Positions 39,728-48,603 of a DNA stretch of 64,000 bases are shown one piece after another (position 1 is the first letter of the stretch; the number at the start of each line of letters is the position of its first letter). A program made the translations under genes and the position numbers. Source of the DNA: Oricola cellulosilytica (GTDB lineage: Bacteria; Pseudomonadota; Alphaproteobacteria; Rhizobiales; Rhizobiaceae); NCBI RefSeq assembly GCF_019966575.1, contig NZ_JAINFK010000001.1:310001-374000 (forward strand). Reading direction: 5' to 3'. The notes under the pieces were generated by a model that saw only the letters and a program-made list of their open reading frames with translations, was not told the origin of the DNA and did not search any database.

Positions 39728-40330
39728 TTAGCGGGTGACGCTCGCCTGCTGCAGGAGTTCGACGCACTCGGCGTCCTTCTTCTCTTCCAGAAGGGTTTTT
39801 GCCTCTTCACTCATCAGCACGGTGCGCTTGAGTTCCCGCTCGCTGACGAACCAGGATTCATAGGGCTCCGACAACTCTTCCTCGCCGCCGACATAAACGA
39901 AGGAACCGTCCGCCATTGCCAGGATCAGCGGTTCCTTTGCGGCGGCCGCGGCGATCTGGCCGCGATTTTTCTCGCGCTCGTCGCGCAGGCTGGAGACGCC
40001 CTTGTCGAGTTCGTCCAGCATCGACTGGCAATTGCCGGTCCCGGCGGTCTGGATGTCATCGACCGGCTTGTCGCCGGTGCCGGTATCGTCAACCTGCGTT
40101 CCGGCTTCCACCAGCGCTTCGTCGGCGGCTTCCATCTCGCCCTCGCTTGGCTGCTGGGCCTTGGCTTGCGCACCACCCGCGTCCGGAACTTTCGCCGCAG
40201 CATCCTCGCCGACGACAACCTTGGTGCTGCCGGCCGGTGCGGCATTGTCCTGCGCCAGAGCCAAGGTGGAGACGCTGATCAGCGCAGCCGGAATGAGGGA
40301 AAAGAGGGTGGTTTTCTTCGCGGTGCGCAT
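39728..40330 (-). CDS. Secreted protein of unknown function
   Basis: A 200-residue protein I do not recognise. It has a signal peptide (about 1-27, cut near LALAQD), an acidic Ala/Gly-rich stretch (30-90), then a globular part: NCQSMLDELDKGVSSLRDEREKN looks like a coiled coil, and SFVYVGGEEELSEPYESWF follows. Two Cys residues (in GNCQ and DAECV) could form a disulfide. The ATG at 40330 is placed nine bases after GAGGAG; the ATG two codons upstream is only three bases from it. Likely periplasmic. Confidence 0.75.
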   Translation of the reverse strand: MRTAKKTTLFSLIPAALISVSTLALAQDNAAPAGSTKVVVGEDAAAKVPDAGGAQAKAQQPSEGEMEAADEALVEAGTQVDDTGTGDKPVDDIQTAGTGNCQSMLDELDKGVSSLRDEREKNRGQIAAAAAKEPLILAMADGSFVYVGGEEELSEPYESWFVSERELKRTVLMSEEAKTLLEEKKDAECVELLQQASVTR

Positions 40331-40458
40331 CGTCATCGTCTCCTCGGAAATGCGTCAGGTACAGCGTTTGAACGTGCACCCACGCAAATGGTTCCGGCGA
40401 ACGCCGCCCGGCGAGGAGAGCCGGTTCGATCGCGATCGGAGCGGGCGCCGGGCCGAAG

Positions 40459-41373
40459 TCAGCCTTCGGCGCTGGCTCCGGGGCGCCGGATAAAGGACTT
40501 GTAGATATAACCCTGCCGGCCCTCATAGACGACCGCGCACCAGTGTTCGCAATCGTCCTGCGCCATGATGGAGGCGTTGGCGGGCACCACCGTGAGGACG
40601 GCGGCGTCGTTGTCGGGGCCGGCGCGCATGTTGACCCAACCGGCCGTCTGGCTCTGGGTCAGATCATGGCGGTGCGGCGGCGCTTCGGCGGGCGTCGACG
40701 CGACCTCGAAATTCTCCGCGCCCTCGGACGCCAGCTTTTCCTCGATCTCGGCGATGTCGCTCTCCGTCTCGGCGATCTCGACGCGCCCGGTGGAGCCCTC
40801 GCCCGCGATCATCGCCGATGCGAGCGGGGAGATCGAGCCGGTGCGCGAGGCGTCAACCTCTTCCCGGGCACCCGGCTGCGCGGGCGCGAGGCGCGCGAAG
40901 GCCGTGTCGACGCGTTCAGCCGCCGGTAGCGTTCTTGCCGGCGACCCGAACCGCGCGGACCCGGAGGGCAGCGCCCCGATTTCTTCCGTGAGCGCAACCG
41001 GTGCGGGTTGCGGCGTCTCCGGTTCGGCCGCCGGCGCGTCGGGCTCGGCCCGGGCAAGCGCAACGGGCCTTTCGGGTTCGCTCGCCGGTTTACTTGCCGC
41101 CTCGCCTGCCGGTTGGGCCGGCGTCTGCGCAACCTCTTGCTCGGGCGCCTGCTGCCGGTCCGCGGCCGCCGCCGCCCGGATTTCGGCAGGGGGCGCGACC
41201 GGGGCCTGGCGCGCCACGGCCATGGCGACGACCGCAACGGCCGCAACCCCGGCAATCGCAAACACGCCGGTGCGGCGCGGATTGCCTCCCGCCGCTCCGT
41301 CCGCCTGACCTGCAATTCCAGGCCTCGTGCCGTCCGCCACGCGGCCGGTCATCCCGTTCAACGCTCTACGCAT
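40459..41373 (-). CDS. Membrane-anchored protein with C-terminal bacterial SH3 domain
   Basis: A 304-residue protein. A cytoplasmic N-terminus and one membrane helix (about residues 35-55) precede a long Ala/Pro/Glu-rich stretch. The C-terminal 70 residues form an SH3_3 domain: GWVNMRAGPDNDAAVLTVVP, then CEHWCAVVYEGRQGYIYKSF. Such domains bind cell-wall peptides or act as envelope sensors. The ATG at 41373 is chosen because the longer frame upstream lacks support. Confidence 0.75.
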   Translation of the reverse strand: MRRALNGMTGRVADGTRPGIAGQADGAAGGNPRRTGVFAIAGVAAVAVVAMAVARQAPVAPPAEIRAAAAADRQQAPEQEVAQTPAQPAGEAASKPASEPERPVALARAEPDAPAAEPETPQPAPVALTEEIGALPSGSARFGSPARTLPAAERVDTAFARLAPAQPGAREEVDASRTGSISPLASAMIAGEGSTGRVEIAETESDIAEIEEKLASEGAENFEVASTPAEAPPHRHDLTQSQTAGWVNMRAGPDNDAAVLTVVPANASIMAQDDCEHWCAVVYEGRQGYIYKSFIRRPGASAEG

Positions 41374-41605
41374 GATCTTACCCCACGCAATTCTGTCGTG
41401 CGGCAGGCCGGCGCCCCTTCCGCGCCGCCGCCGCATCCCGAAAAAAGCAGCTAACCGCCGATATCCGCCCGGAATCGGGCATAACCGGCGAGAAACGTTC
41501 ACTTTCGGAGTCGTTCGAAAACGCCGCGTGATTGGGGCCGCGTGCTTGCGAAGAGGGGAAAAGCGCCCCTCAATGCCCGGTCTTCGTCGCGGGCATCAGC
41601 GAAGT

Positions 41606-41738
41606 AGCGACGGCCGGGTGGGGTGTCCGGTCTCGTGCAACTGTACCCCCACCCAGCCGTCGCTAACTCGCTGCCGCTCACAAGCTCCGGCAATCCCTCC
41701 CCACAAGGGGGAGGGAAAGGCCGACTGGCCGTCGGCCA
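41606..41738. repeat. Composite intergenic palindromic element
   Basis: Three palindromes in a row. The first has arms 41606-41624 and 41645-41664 (AGCGACGGCCGGGTGGGGT against ACCCCCACCCAGCCGTCGCT). The second is CCCTCCCC/GGGGGAGGG at 41695-41715. The third is GGCCGAC/GTCGGCC at 41719-41737. It resembles the mosaic intergenic elements of Rhizobiales. Confidence 0.65.
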
Positions 41739-42301
41739 CTCTTGGCCGCGCACGCGCAGCCGTCTCGCGCCAGCGAGACTGGCGTGAGCGAATGAACTGG
41801 AAGACGGGCGGCCGGGGGATCGCTCATCTGATTTTGGTTACGTGCGTTCCACAGGACCGCCCGCTCGGCGTTCTTGCGGCTTCAGTCCCCGCGGCGCCGT
41901 CTCCGTGAGAGAGAGGCTTCCCGCCGGTAGAACCCGGGGCCGATCCACTCACGGAGAAACGCCCCGGGCCGGGCGGGTCGGTGGAGTTTCAATCGCAAGC
42001 GGCGAGCCGCTGTCCGATTTTCCCTTCGTAAGCGGCAAGCCGCTGTCCGGGATCCACACGCCGCGAACCATCATGCCGCCCTGCCGTGGAGGTTCACCAC
42101 CAAAACCGCGACACTCCCTCGCGGCCCGACAGGCACCGTTCCCCTCCCCGCTGCCGGTGCGCATCCGGGCTTCCAACGAGAGGACAGCACCGAGGATACC
42201 GCAGCGCCAAGAGGTGTTGATAAGTTTCTGGCGGAAAAATACGAAAGCCGCGTCCTTTCAAAGGGTTGGGCGGAAGGCGGCGAAAAAGTTATCGACATTT
42301 T

Positions 42302-42353
42302 GCCCCCTCTCCGGCCCTTCGGGCCACCTCTCCCCCGCTTCGCAGGGGAGAGG
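42302..42353. repeat. Intergenic palindrome, CCTCTCCCC type
   Basis: CCCCTCTCCGGCCCTTCGGG leads into a hairpin with arms CCTCTCCCC and GGGGAGAGG. Related palindromes occur at 41695, 43992 and 46494, so this is a dispersed family member. Confidence 0.6.
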
Positions 42354-42425
42354 AAAGGCGCGGCGTGTGACGAGAGTCGGGGAGGATGTCGGGGGAGGTC
42401 CTCGTCACGCGGCGCGGCGCGGGCC

Positions 42426-42560
42426 TCAGAACCGGCGGGCGCGCTCCCAGACCGGGGCGGCGTTGGGGTGGGCGAAGACGCGGGAGCGCTCGCGGCCGCC
42501 GGGATGGATCGGCTCGAGAACGATGGCGCGGGCGGCGGTAAAGGTCTTGTGCGGGGTCAT
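42426..42560 (-). CDS. Small protein, 44 residues, unknown function
   Basis: A short frame inside otherwise gene-poor DNA. The ATG at 42560 is preceded by AGGAGGAGACCCGCC, a near-perfect ribosome binding site. Of 44 codons, only three or so end in A or T, matching genuine genes of this genome. The product begins MTPHKTFTAARAIVLEPIHP and ends VWERARRF; it is basic, Arg- and His-rich, without a membrane segment. I do not recognise the family. It stands between repeat elements with no obvious partner. Confidence 0.6.
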   Translation of the reverse strand: MTPHKTFTAARAIVLEPIHPGGRERSRVFAHPNAAPVWERARRF

Positions 42561-42700
42561 GGCGGGTCTCCTCCTGGATCGGTTGCCGGGAGCGAGACTG
42601 CCAACAGCGCGTTTCCGCCGTGTGTCGGGCGGGAAAGCGAAATGTTTCGATTGTTTCTGCGAGTGGCGGGGGATCTATCTCGCCCCTGATGGGCGAGAAA

Positions 42701-42742
42701 GCAAAATCAACGTCTTGGCGTTGGCCAAGCGTTAGATTTTGC
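42701..42742. repeat. Imperfect inverted repeat
   Basis: The left arm GCAAAATCAACGTCTTGG pairs with the right arm CCAAGCGTTAGATTTTGC with two small interruptions, around a six-base loop. It may act as a terminator or be part of a mobile repeat. Confidence 0.5.
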
Positions 42743-42914
42743 AAGAGCGGGGGTTTTTGTCTCGATAATTGATGACCCCCTCTCTGGCAAAAACCAAGGG
42801 CTTAGCTTTAGCTAAACCCGGGAATTCAACTGGCGCTCCGCTATGGCTACGCGCGTTCGTCGCTCCAATCGACAAATCGTTGTCGATTGGCCGGCTGCGC
42901 CGACCGCTTCTCAC

Positions 42915-43035
42915 CGTCGCTGGCGGGCCAGTTCTTCGTCCCGCCCTTAAGCTCCTCGCCAACGGCTCGTCGCTGGCGGGCCAGTTCTTCGTCCCGCCCT
43001 TAAGCTCCTCGCCAACGGCTCGTCGCTGGCGGGCC
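42915..43035. repeat. 53-bp tandem repeat, 2.3 copies
   Basis: Identical 53-base units occupy 42915-42967 and 42968-43020, and a third partial copy (15 bases, CGTCGCTGGCGGGCC) runs to 43035. The array abuts the stop of the following minus-strand gene (43037). Confidence 0.9.
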
Positions 43036-43036
43036 C

Positions 43037-43837
43037 CTATTGCCCGCGCAGCTCGTCCACGATCTTCTGCATGGCGACGGCGTCGTTGGAGAAGATCCAC
43101 TCCACCTCGCGGTTGATCTCGCGGCAGAGGCAATTGCGCGAGGCGACGAAGCCGGTGCCGACGCGGCGGCCCTCGGCCTCGTGCGCGCGCCTGATCGCGC
43201 CGTTCAGCAGAAGATAGTGGCCGGTGATGCCGCCATAGGGGGTGCCGAGCGTGCGCCGGTGAATTTCCGCCATGTTTTCGAGCGCCACCGACAGGCAGCA
43301 GGAACGGGGCTCGATGCCGAGCGTCTCGAACAGGCCGGGGTCGAGCGCCAGGATGTGGTAGTCCCGGCCCGGTTCCAGCCCGGCGAGATGCTCGCGCAAT
43401 ATCCGTTTCTGGCTTTCGATTTCAGGAAAAATTTCCGCCTTCAGTTCCAGCATCAGATGGGTGTTGCCGCCGAAGCGTGTCACAAGTTCTGCGAGCGACG
43501 GCACGTCGGGCACGGCGGCGCGCAGTTCGGCAAACGTCACGTCGGCGGCCGTCACTTTCGGCCCGAAGACGCGCGCGGTATCGGGATCGTGGATGAGGAC
43601 GGGGACGAGGTCGGCCGTCCAGCGGATATCGGTCTCGATGCCCCAGACGCCGCCCGCCCGCGCCGCCTCGAAGGCGGCAAGCGTGTTCTCGCGTGCGGTG
43701 GTGTTTTTGTCATGCTGGCCGCGATGCGAGACAATTTTACACTGTTCCATCGCCGCGTTGCACGGCTTTCGGCGCGGCACCGCCGCCATGACAAGATCGG
43801 CGGCGGCCTGGGCGGTGTTGCTGAGCCAGTGTTTCAA
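43037..43837 (-). CDS. Glycerophosphodiester phosphodiesterase family protein
   Basis: Predicted to hydrolyse glycerophosphodiesters or a related phosphodiester. The 266-residue frame has the catalytic SHRGQHD, metal ligands in GIETDIRWTADLVPVLIHDPD, and MLELKAE. The start is uncertain: TTG at 43837 has no ribosome binding site, and ATGs at 43789 and 43750 (just before IVSHRG) are alternatives. The C-terminus carries a cluster of Cys (RSCCL, NCLCREI). Single-gene unit in the accessory region. Confidence 0.82.
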   Translation of the reverse strand: MKHWLSNTAQAAADLVMAAVPRRKPCNAAMEQCKIVSHRGQHDKNTTARENTLAAFEAARAGGVWGIETDIRWTADLVPVLIHDPDTARVFGPKVTAADVTFAELRAAVPDVPSLAELVTRFGGNTHLMLELKAEIFPEIESQKRILREHLAGLEPGRDYHILALDPGLFETLGIEPRSCCLSVALENMAEIHRRTLGTPYGGITGHYLLLNGAIRRAHEAEGRRVGTGFVASRNCLCREINREVEWIFSNDAVAMQKIVDELRGQ

Positions 43838-44288
43838 GCGGCGTGTCCCCGTGGGTCAAGGCGGCGAGGATAGCATGGGCGGGAATGGCGGGCTGCATAC
43901 CCCCCCCCTTTGCGTAGCGGACTCGCATACAGGTAATTGCGTATCTTCGCCCCCTCTCTGCCTCGCCATTCGCCGGGCTCATGGCTCAACACCTCTCCCC
44001 CATTCTCCATGAGGGAGAGGAATCGCCCGCGCCGCCATCGCGCCTTTCCTCGCCCCTGCGAAGCGGGGGGTCTGAGAGGTCCGCGTCCCATACCACCCTT
44101 CGTCATCCTCGGGCTTGACCCGAGGATCCACGGACCAAAGGCGCCGTCCAGCCATGGATCCTCGGGTCAAGCCCGAGGATGACGACCTTTGGTTGAGCTT
44201 CAGGGCCAGCCGCAGACATCGAGACACGCGCCATCGCCGCCGCGTCTCGCCGGAACGCAGCCCGCCAATCCGCAGGTGCGGGCAGCGG
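43838..44288. other. Intergenic repeats, no gene
   Basis: Holds a CCTCTCCC/GGGAGAGG palindrome (43992-44020) and the perfect inverted repeat at 44101-44184. No coding frame is supported. Confidence 0.6.
44101..44184. repeat. Perfect 30-bp inverted repeat (RIME/ERIC-like element)
   Basis: Arms 44101-44130 and 44155-44184 are exact reverse complements around a 24-base loop. Each arm itself contains the shorter palindrome CCTCGGG..CCCGAGG. Elements with a GTCATCCTCGGGCTTGACCC core are familiar in Rhizobiales intergenic DNA. Confidence 0.85.
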
Positions 44289-44429
44289 CTATGAGGTGTT
44301 CAAGGCGTCCAGCGCGCGGATGCGCCGGCAGAGGGTTTTCGCGTTCACCGGCTCGCCGTGCGGCAGACGGGGCGCGTGGAAGGGCGCGGTTTCAGGGGGT
44401 TGGAATGCGGGCGGGTGGGATTTCTCCAC
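44289..44429 (-). CDS. Possible small protein, 46 residues
   Basis: A frame beginning with GTG at 44429, ten bases after the HdeD-type stop at 44439 and in the same frame. The product contains PPETAPFHAPRLPHGEPVN and ends CRRIRALDALNTS. The codon use is GC-rich in third positions. There is no clear ribosome binding site. It could be a small gene, or simply the continuation of the decayed HdeD frame. Confidence 0.3.
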   Translation of the reverse strand: MEKSHPPAFQPPETAPFHAPRLPHGEPVNAKTLCRRIRALDALNTS

Positions 44430-44438
44430 CGTCGCCGA

Positions 44439-44888
44439 CTAACCGCCCTTGCGCACCTGCCAGGCCATCCAGGCGAGCGCCGCGCCTTCGCTCAGAAGCT
44501 GGATGCCGACGAGGAGGCCGAGCAGCTAGGCGGCGGTGACCGGCATCTGCGCGAACAGGATCACGCCGAGGCCAAGGCCGACGATACCGGAGCCGAGGAT
44601 CCAGCCCCAGTGCGGGAAGGGACGTGTGGTGAGTGCGAAGACGATCTTCGCCATGCCGCCGACGATGAAGAAGACGATCAGCGACAGGGCGCCCGAGATC
44701 AGCTGCAGCCAGAAATGCGGCACGTGGCGCCCACCGATCAGCCCCGTCCTCTGCAATATGCCGGCGCCTTCGTCGCGGCGCTCGAATATGCAAGCGAGCG
44801 CGCCGGGCGAAACCGCGATGATCGGCGCGACGTGGACTTCAACCCCTCGACCGCTGTCGCCACCGTGCTCACCGGTGCGCTCGTACAT
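44439..44888 (-). pseudogene. HdeD-family membrane protein remnant with amber codon
   Basis: The frame from about 44740 down reads as the C-terminal half of an HdeD/DUF308 protein: WLQLISGALSLIVFFIVGG, HWGWILGSGIVGLGLGVIL, then PVTAA. A TAG at 44526-44528 interrupts it, and the same frame continues LLGLLVGIQLLSEGAALAWM until TAG at 44439. HdeD proteins usually have Trp or another hydrophobic residue at the stop position, so TGG to TAG is likely. The N-terminal half does not look like HdeD and seems lost. HdeD is an acid-resistance-associated membrane protein in Escherichia coli. Confidence 0.7.
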
Positions 44889-45124
44889 ATGGGGAGTGGA
44901 AAGAGGGCGACGCCGCGGGCAGAGCCCGCGGTGAGCTTTGAAGCGGAGGATTTTGGGGGACGTGGTGTGACAGAATATGCGGTAGCGAGATGGACGCGCG
45001 GCGATCTAAATATTTAAGTCTCCAGCCTTCACCGGCCTTCGTGGTGCTGGTTTATAACGTTGCAGCAGCAATGCTTCTCATTGATAATGACGAATGATTT
45101 TTTGGACCTTGGCAGCGGTACTAT

Positions 45125-45508
45125 ATGACGCCTGAAATTATCTTTTTAGGTTTCTGCAATCGCGCCGAACTGAATCGGGAGCGCACAAGCTGGAATGTTA
45201 TTGGCTTATCTAATTTATCATTTTCCAGCCTATTTCCGACGCGAGGTGCTCGTTTTATGGCGTTTTCGGTGGATACTGAGATCAAAGAAAAGGAGGTAAA
45301 GATAGGAATATACGACTCTTTAGAAAAGAAAGTCACTTCCCTGAATTTTCGCATTGAAGAAAAGACAGCCAAAAGCACTGATGCTCTCGACCCAATAGGG
45401 GAAAGAAGCTTTGTACTAACAGGCGGTCGCTGGCAAACTGTATTTTTGCCTACTGCCCAAGGTGACTTTTTAATTCCGAGACCAGGGATCTATTTTCTGA
45501 AGCAGTAA
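45125..45508 (+). CDS. N-terminal piece of a Shedu-like protein (beta-rich domain)
   Basis: A 127-residue product, MTPEIIFLGFCNRAELNRER onwards, ending PGIYFLKQ. It is predicted to be all-beta; ifLgFCdRA-type starts occur in N-terminal domains of Shedu-associated proteins, from memory. The region is clearly AT-rich compared with its flanks, with A/T-ending codons, so it came by transfer. There is no strong ribosome binding site. The TAA at 45506-45508 is in frame with the nuclease piece that follows, so the two are best read as one gene split by a stop. Confidence 0.65.
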   Translation: MTPEIIFLGFCNRAELNRERTSWNVIGLSNLSFSSLFPTRGARFMAFSVDTEIKEKEVKIGIYDSLEKKVTSLNFRIEEKTAKSTDALDPIGERSFVLTGGRWQTVFLPTAQGDFLIPRPGIYFLKQ

Positions 45509-45529
45509 AAAGATAACAAAACTACAGAA

Positions 45530-46390
45530 GTGGGACATTTTCAACTCGTACATGTTACGCCACCTCCATTAACCCCCGAAAGGATTGAAGCAATCAAGAG
45601 TGACCCGCATTCAAGTAAATCCGTGCGCGTCAATGTGAAGTGTCGGGAGTGCGGTTCCGAATACAAAACTTACTTCGGACTTGAAAGAAATGAGGCGACT
45701 GAAAATGATCGGTGGAAATGGGCGGCTGAGATCGAGGACGAATCAGAATTTAGGTGTTCGTGCGGCAAGACCGTCTATCCGCTCAAATACATGAAAACAG
45801 GCCTTCAGGGATTGCTCGGAAAGCCGGTTTCGGAGGAAGAAGTCGAAATCACTCCGCTTTACGAAGGGACCGCCTTGCGTCGCGTGCGAGAGGACTTCCT
45901 CGATTTGATAAACTCGAATCCAAAAGAAGAAATCGTTCAAAAATTCATCCAGAAAAACCCTATTTTATTACATATGTTTTCGGCCAAAAAGATCATAGAA
46001 AAACCCACGATAGGAACTAAATACTATGCAGATTTTGCGATCTTAGATTCGCGTAACGATTTAATTCTCATAGAAATAGAACGCCCCAACACTCGCCTCA
46101 TGAAGAAGGACGGACACCGGTCGCAAGAGCTCATACACGCATTTGATCAAGTTGGTGATTGGAAAATCCGCTTTGAAGAACATAGAATTTCTATTCTCGA
46201 CGAAATCGGTGTAAGTCCAAGCGAAGTCAACAATGTCCGTGGCGCTGTAATCGCTGGTCGTGAAAAGGGGGCAGACGCTTCTCATCTAAGAGCGCTCAAG
46301 ATGCGCCGCAACGATGATCTTCTTGTTATGACGTATGATGATATTATAGGCGCAATGGACACTCTGATCACAGAAATCGAGCGGCGATAG
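45530..46390 (+). CDS. Shedu-like (DUF4263) nuclease, split from its N-terminal domain
   Basis: A 286-residue frame if counted from GTG at 45530, but the frame is open from 45509 directly behind the upstream TAA, and the GTG has no ribosome binding site. Residues 36-80 form a probable zinc ribbon (Cys38, Cys41, Cys76, Cys78). Residues about 115-220 are a PD-(D/E)xK domain: EEIVQKFIQKNPILL, Asp168 in YYADFAIL, Glu182-x-Glu184 in IEIERPN, and Gln199 in SQELIHAFDQV. This is the Shedu/SduA C-terminal fold known from anti-phage defence. AT-rich like the upstream piece. No partner gene is adjacent. Confidence 0.75.
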   Translation: MGHFQLVHVTPPPLTPERIEAIKSDPHSSKSVRVNVKCRECGSEYKTYFGLERNEATENDRWKWAAEIEDESEFRCSCGKTVYPLKYMKTGLQGLLGKPVSEEEVEITPLYEGTALRRVREDFLDLINSNPKEEIVQKFIQKNPILLHMFSAKKIIEKPTIGTKYYADFAILDSRNDLILIEIERPNTRLMKKDGHRSQELIHAFDQVGDWKIRFEEHRISILDEIGVSPSEVNNVRGAVIAGREKGADASHLRALKMRRNDDLLVMTYDDIIGAMDTLITEIERR

Positions 46391-46610
46391 AGAAAAAGAC
46401 TGCACTCTCCACCAGCTACCTCCCAAGTTTAGACAAGACCCCTCTCTTGCGATTTCTGGCACTTAGCCGTCGGCTAAGACGCTGAAATCGCTTTCTCCCC
46501 CACCAAGGGGGAGAGTCGGGCCGGGTCCCCTCTGCTCCGCAGCGTCCCGGCGTTCGCACGCTCGCGACGATTCACTGGATCGTCGCGTCGGGCAAATGCC
46601 CGAACGCTAC
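46391..46610. repeat. Repeat-bearing interval before lepA
   Basis: Two palindromes: CTTAGCCG/CGGCTAAG at 46462-46478 and TCTCCCCC/GGGGGAGA at 46494-46514. The second belongs to the same family as those at 41695 and 42327. They mark the right boundary of the accessory region; no gene is seen. Confidence 0.6.
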
Positions 46611-48419
<1,809 letters not shown>

Positions 48420-48603
48420 GGCGCCCATATAGGCGGAATGGGCGCGGGCGGGAAGCGGAGATTTGCGGCGAAGGCAACGCCAGGGGTGCTTCGTGCGCGC
48501 CACCGGCGAAAACGCCGGAAAGCAACGGACTCTAGCTTCCCGTTTCACATTTTATTGAGAGATTTCGCCCTATCGTGGGTGCTTGCCACACCGGGAGCGA
48601 ACC

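Larger units (their letters stand above)
41374..42425. other. Gene-poor interval with intergenic repeats
   Basis: No frame here has both coding-like composition and a ribosome binding site. It carries clustered palindromes at 41606-41738 and 42302-42353. The long frames on the plus strand (from 41327 and 41842) are repetitive, Arg/Pro-rich and cross the palindromes, as expected for chance frames in GC-rich DNA. Confidence 0.6.
42561..43036. other. Gene-free interval with stem-loops and a tandem repeat
   Basis: Contains a hairpin TCGCCC/GGGCGA at 42680-42696, an imperfect 18-base inverted repeat at 42701-42742 (arms beginning GCAAAATC and ending GATTTTGC), and the 53-bp tandem repeat at 42915. 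No supported gene. Confidence 0.6.

Noticed and set aside
41327-42735. Two long plus-strand frames in the repeat region
   Set aside because: Arg/Pro-rich products, no ribosome binding site, and they run through palindromic repeats and the opposite 44-residue gene.
42915-43035. CRISPR-like direct repeats
   Set aside because: The units are directly adjacent with no spacers; this is a tandem repeat and no cas gene is near.
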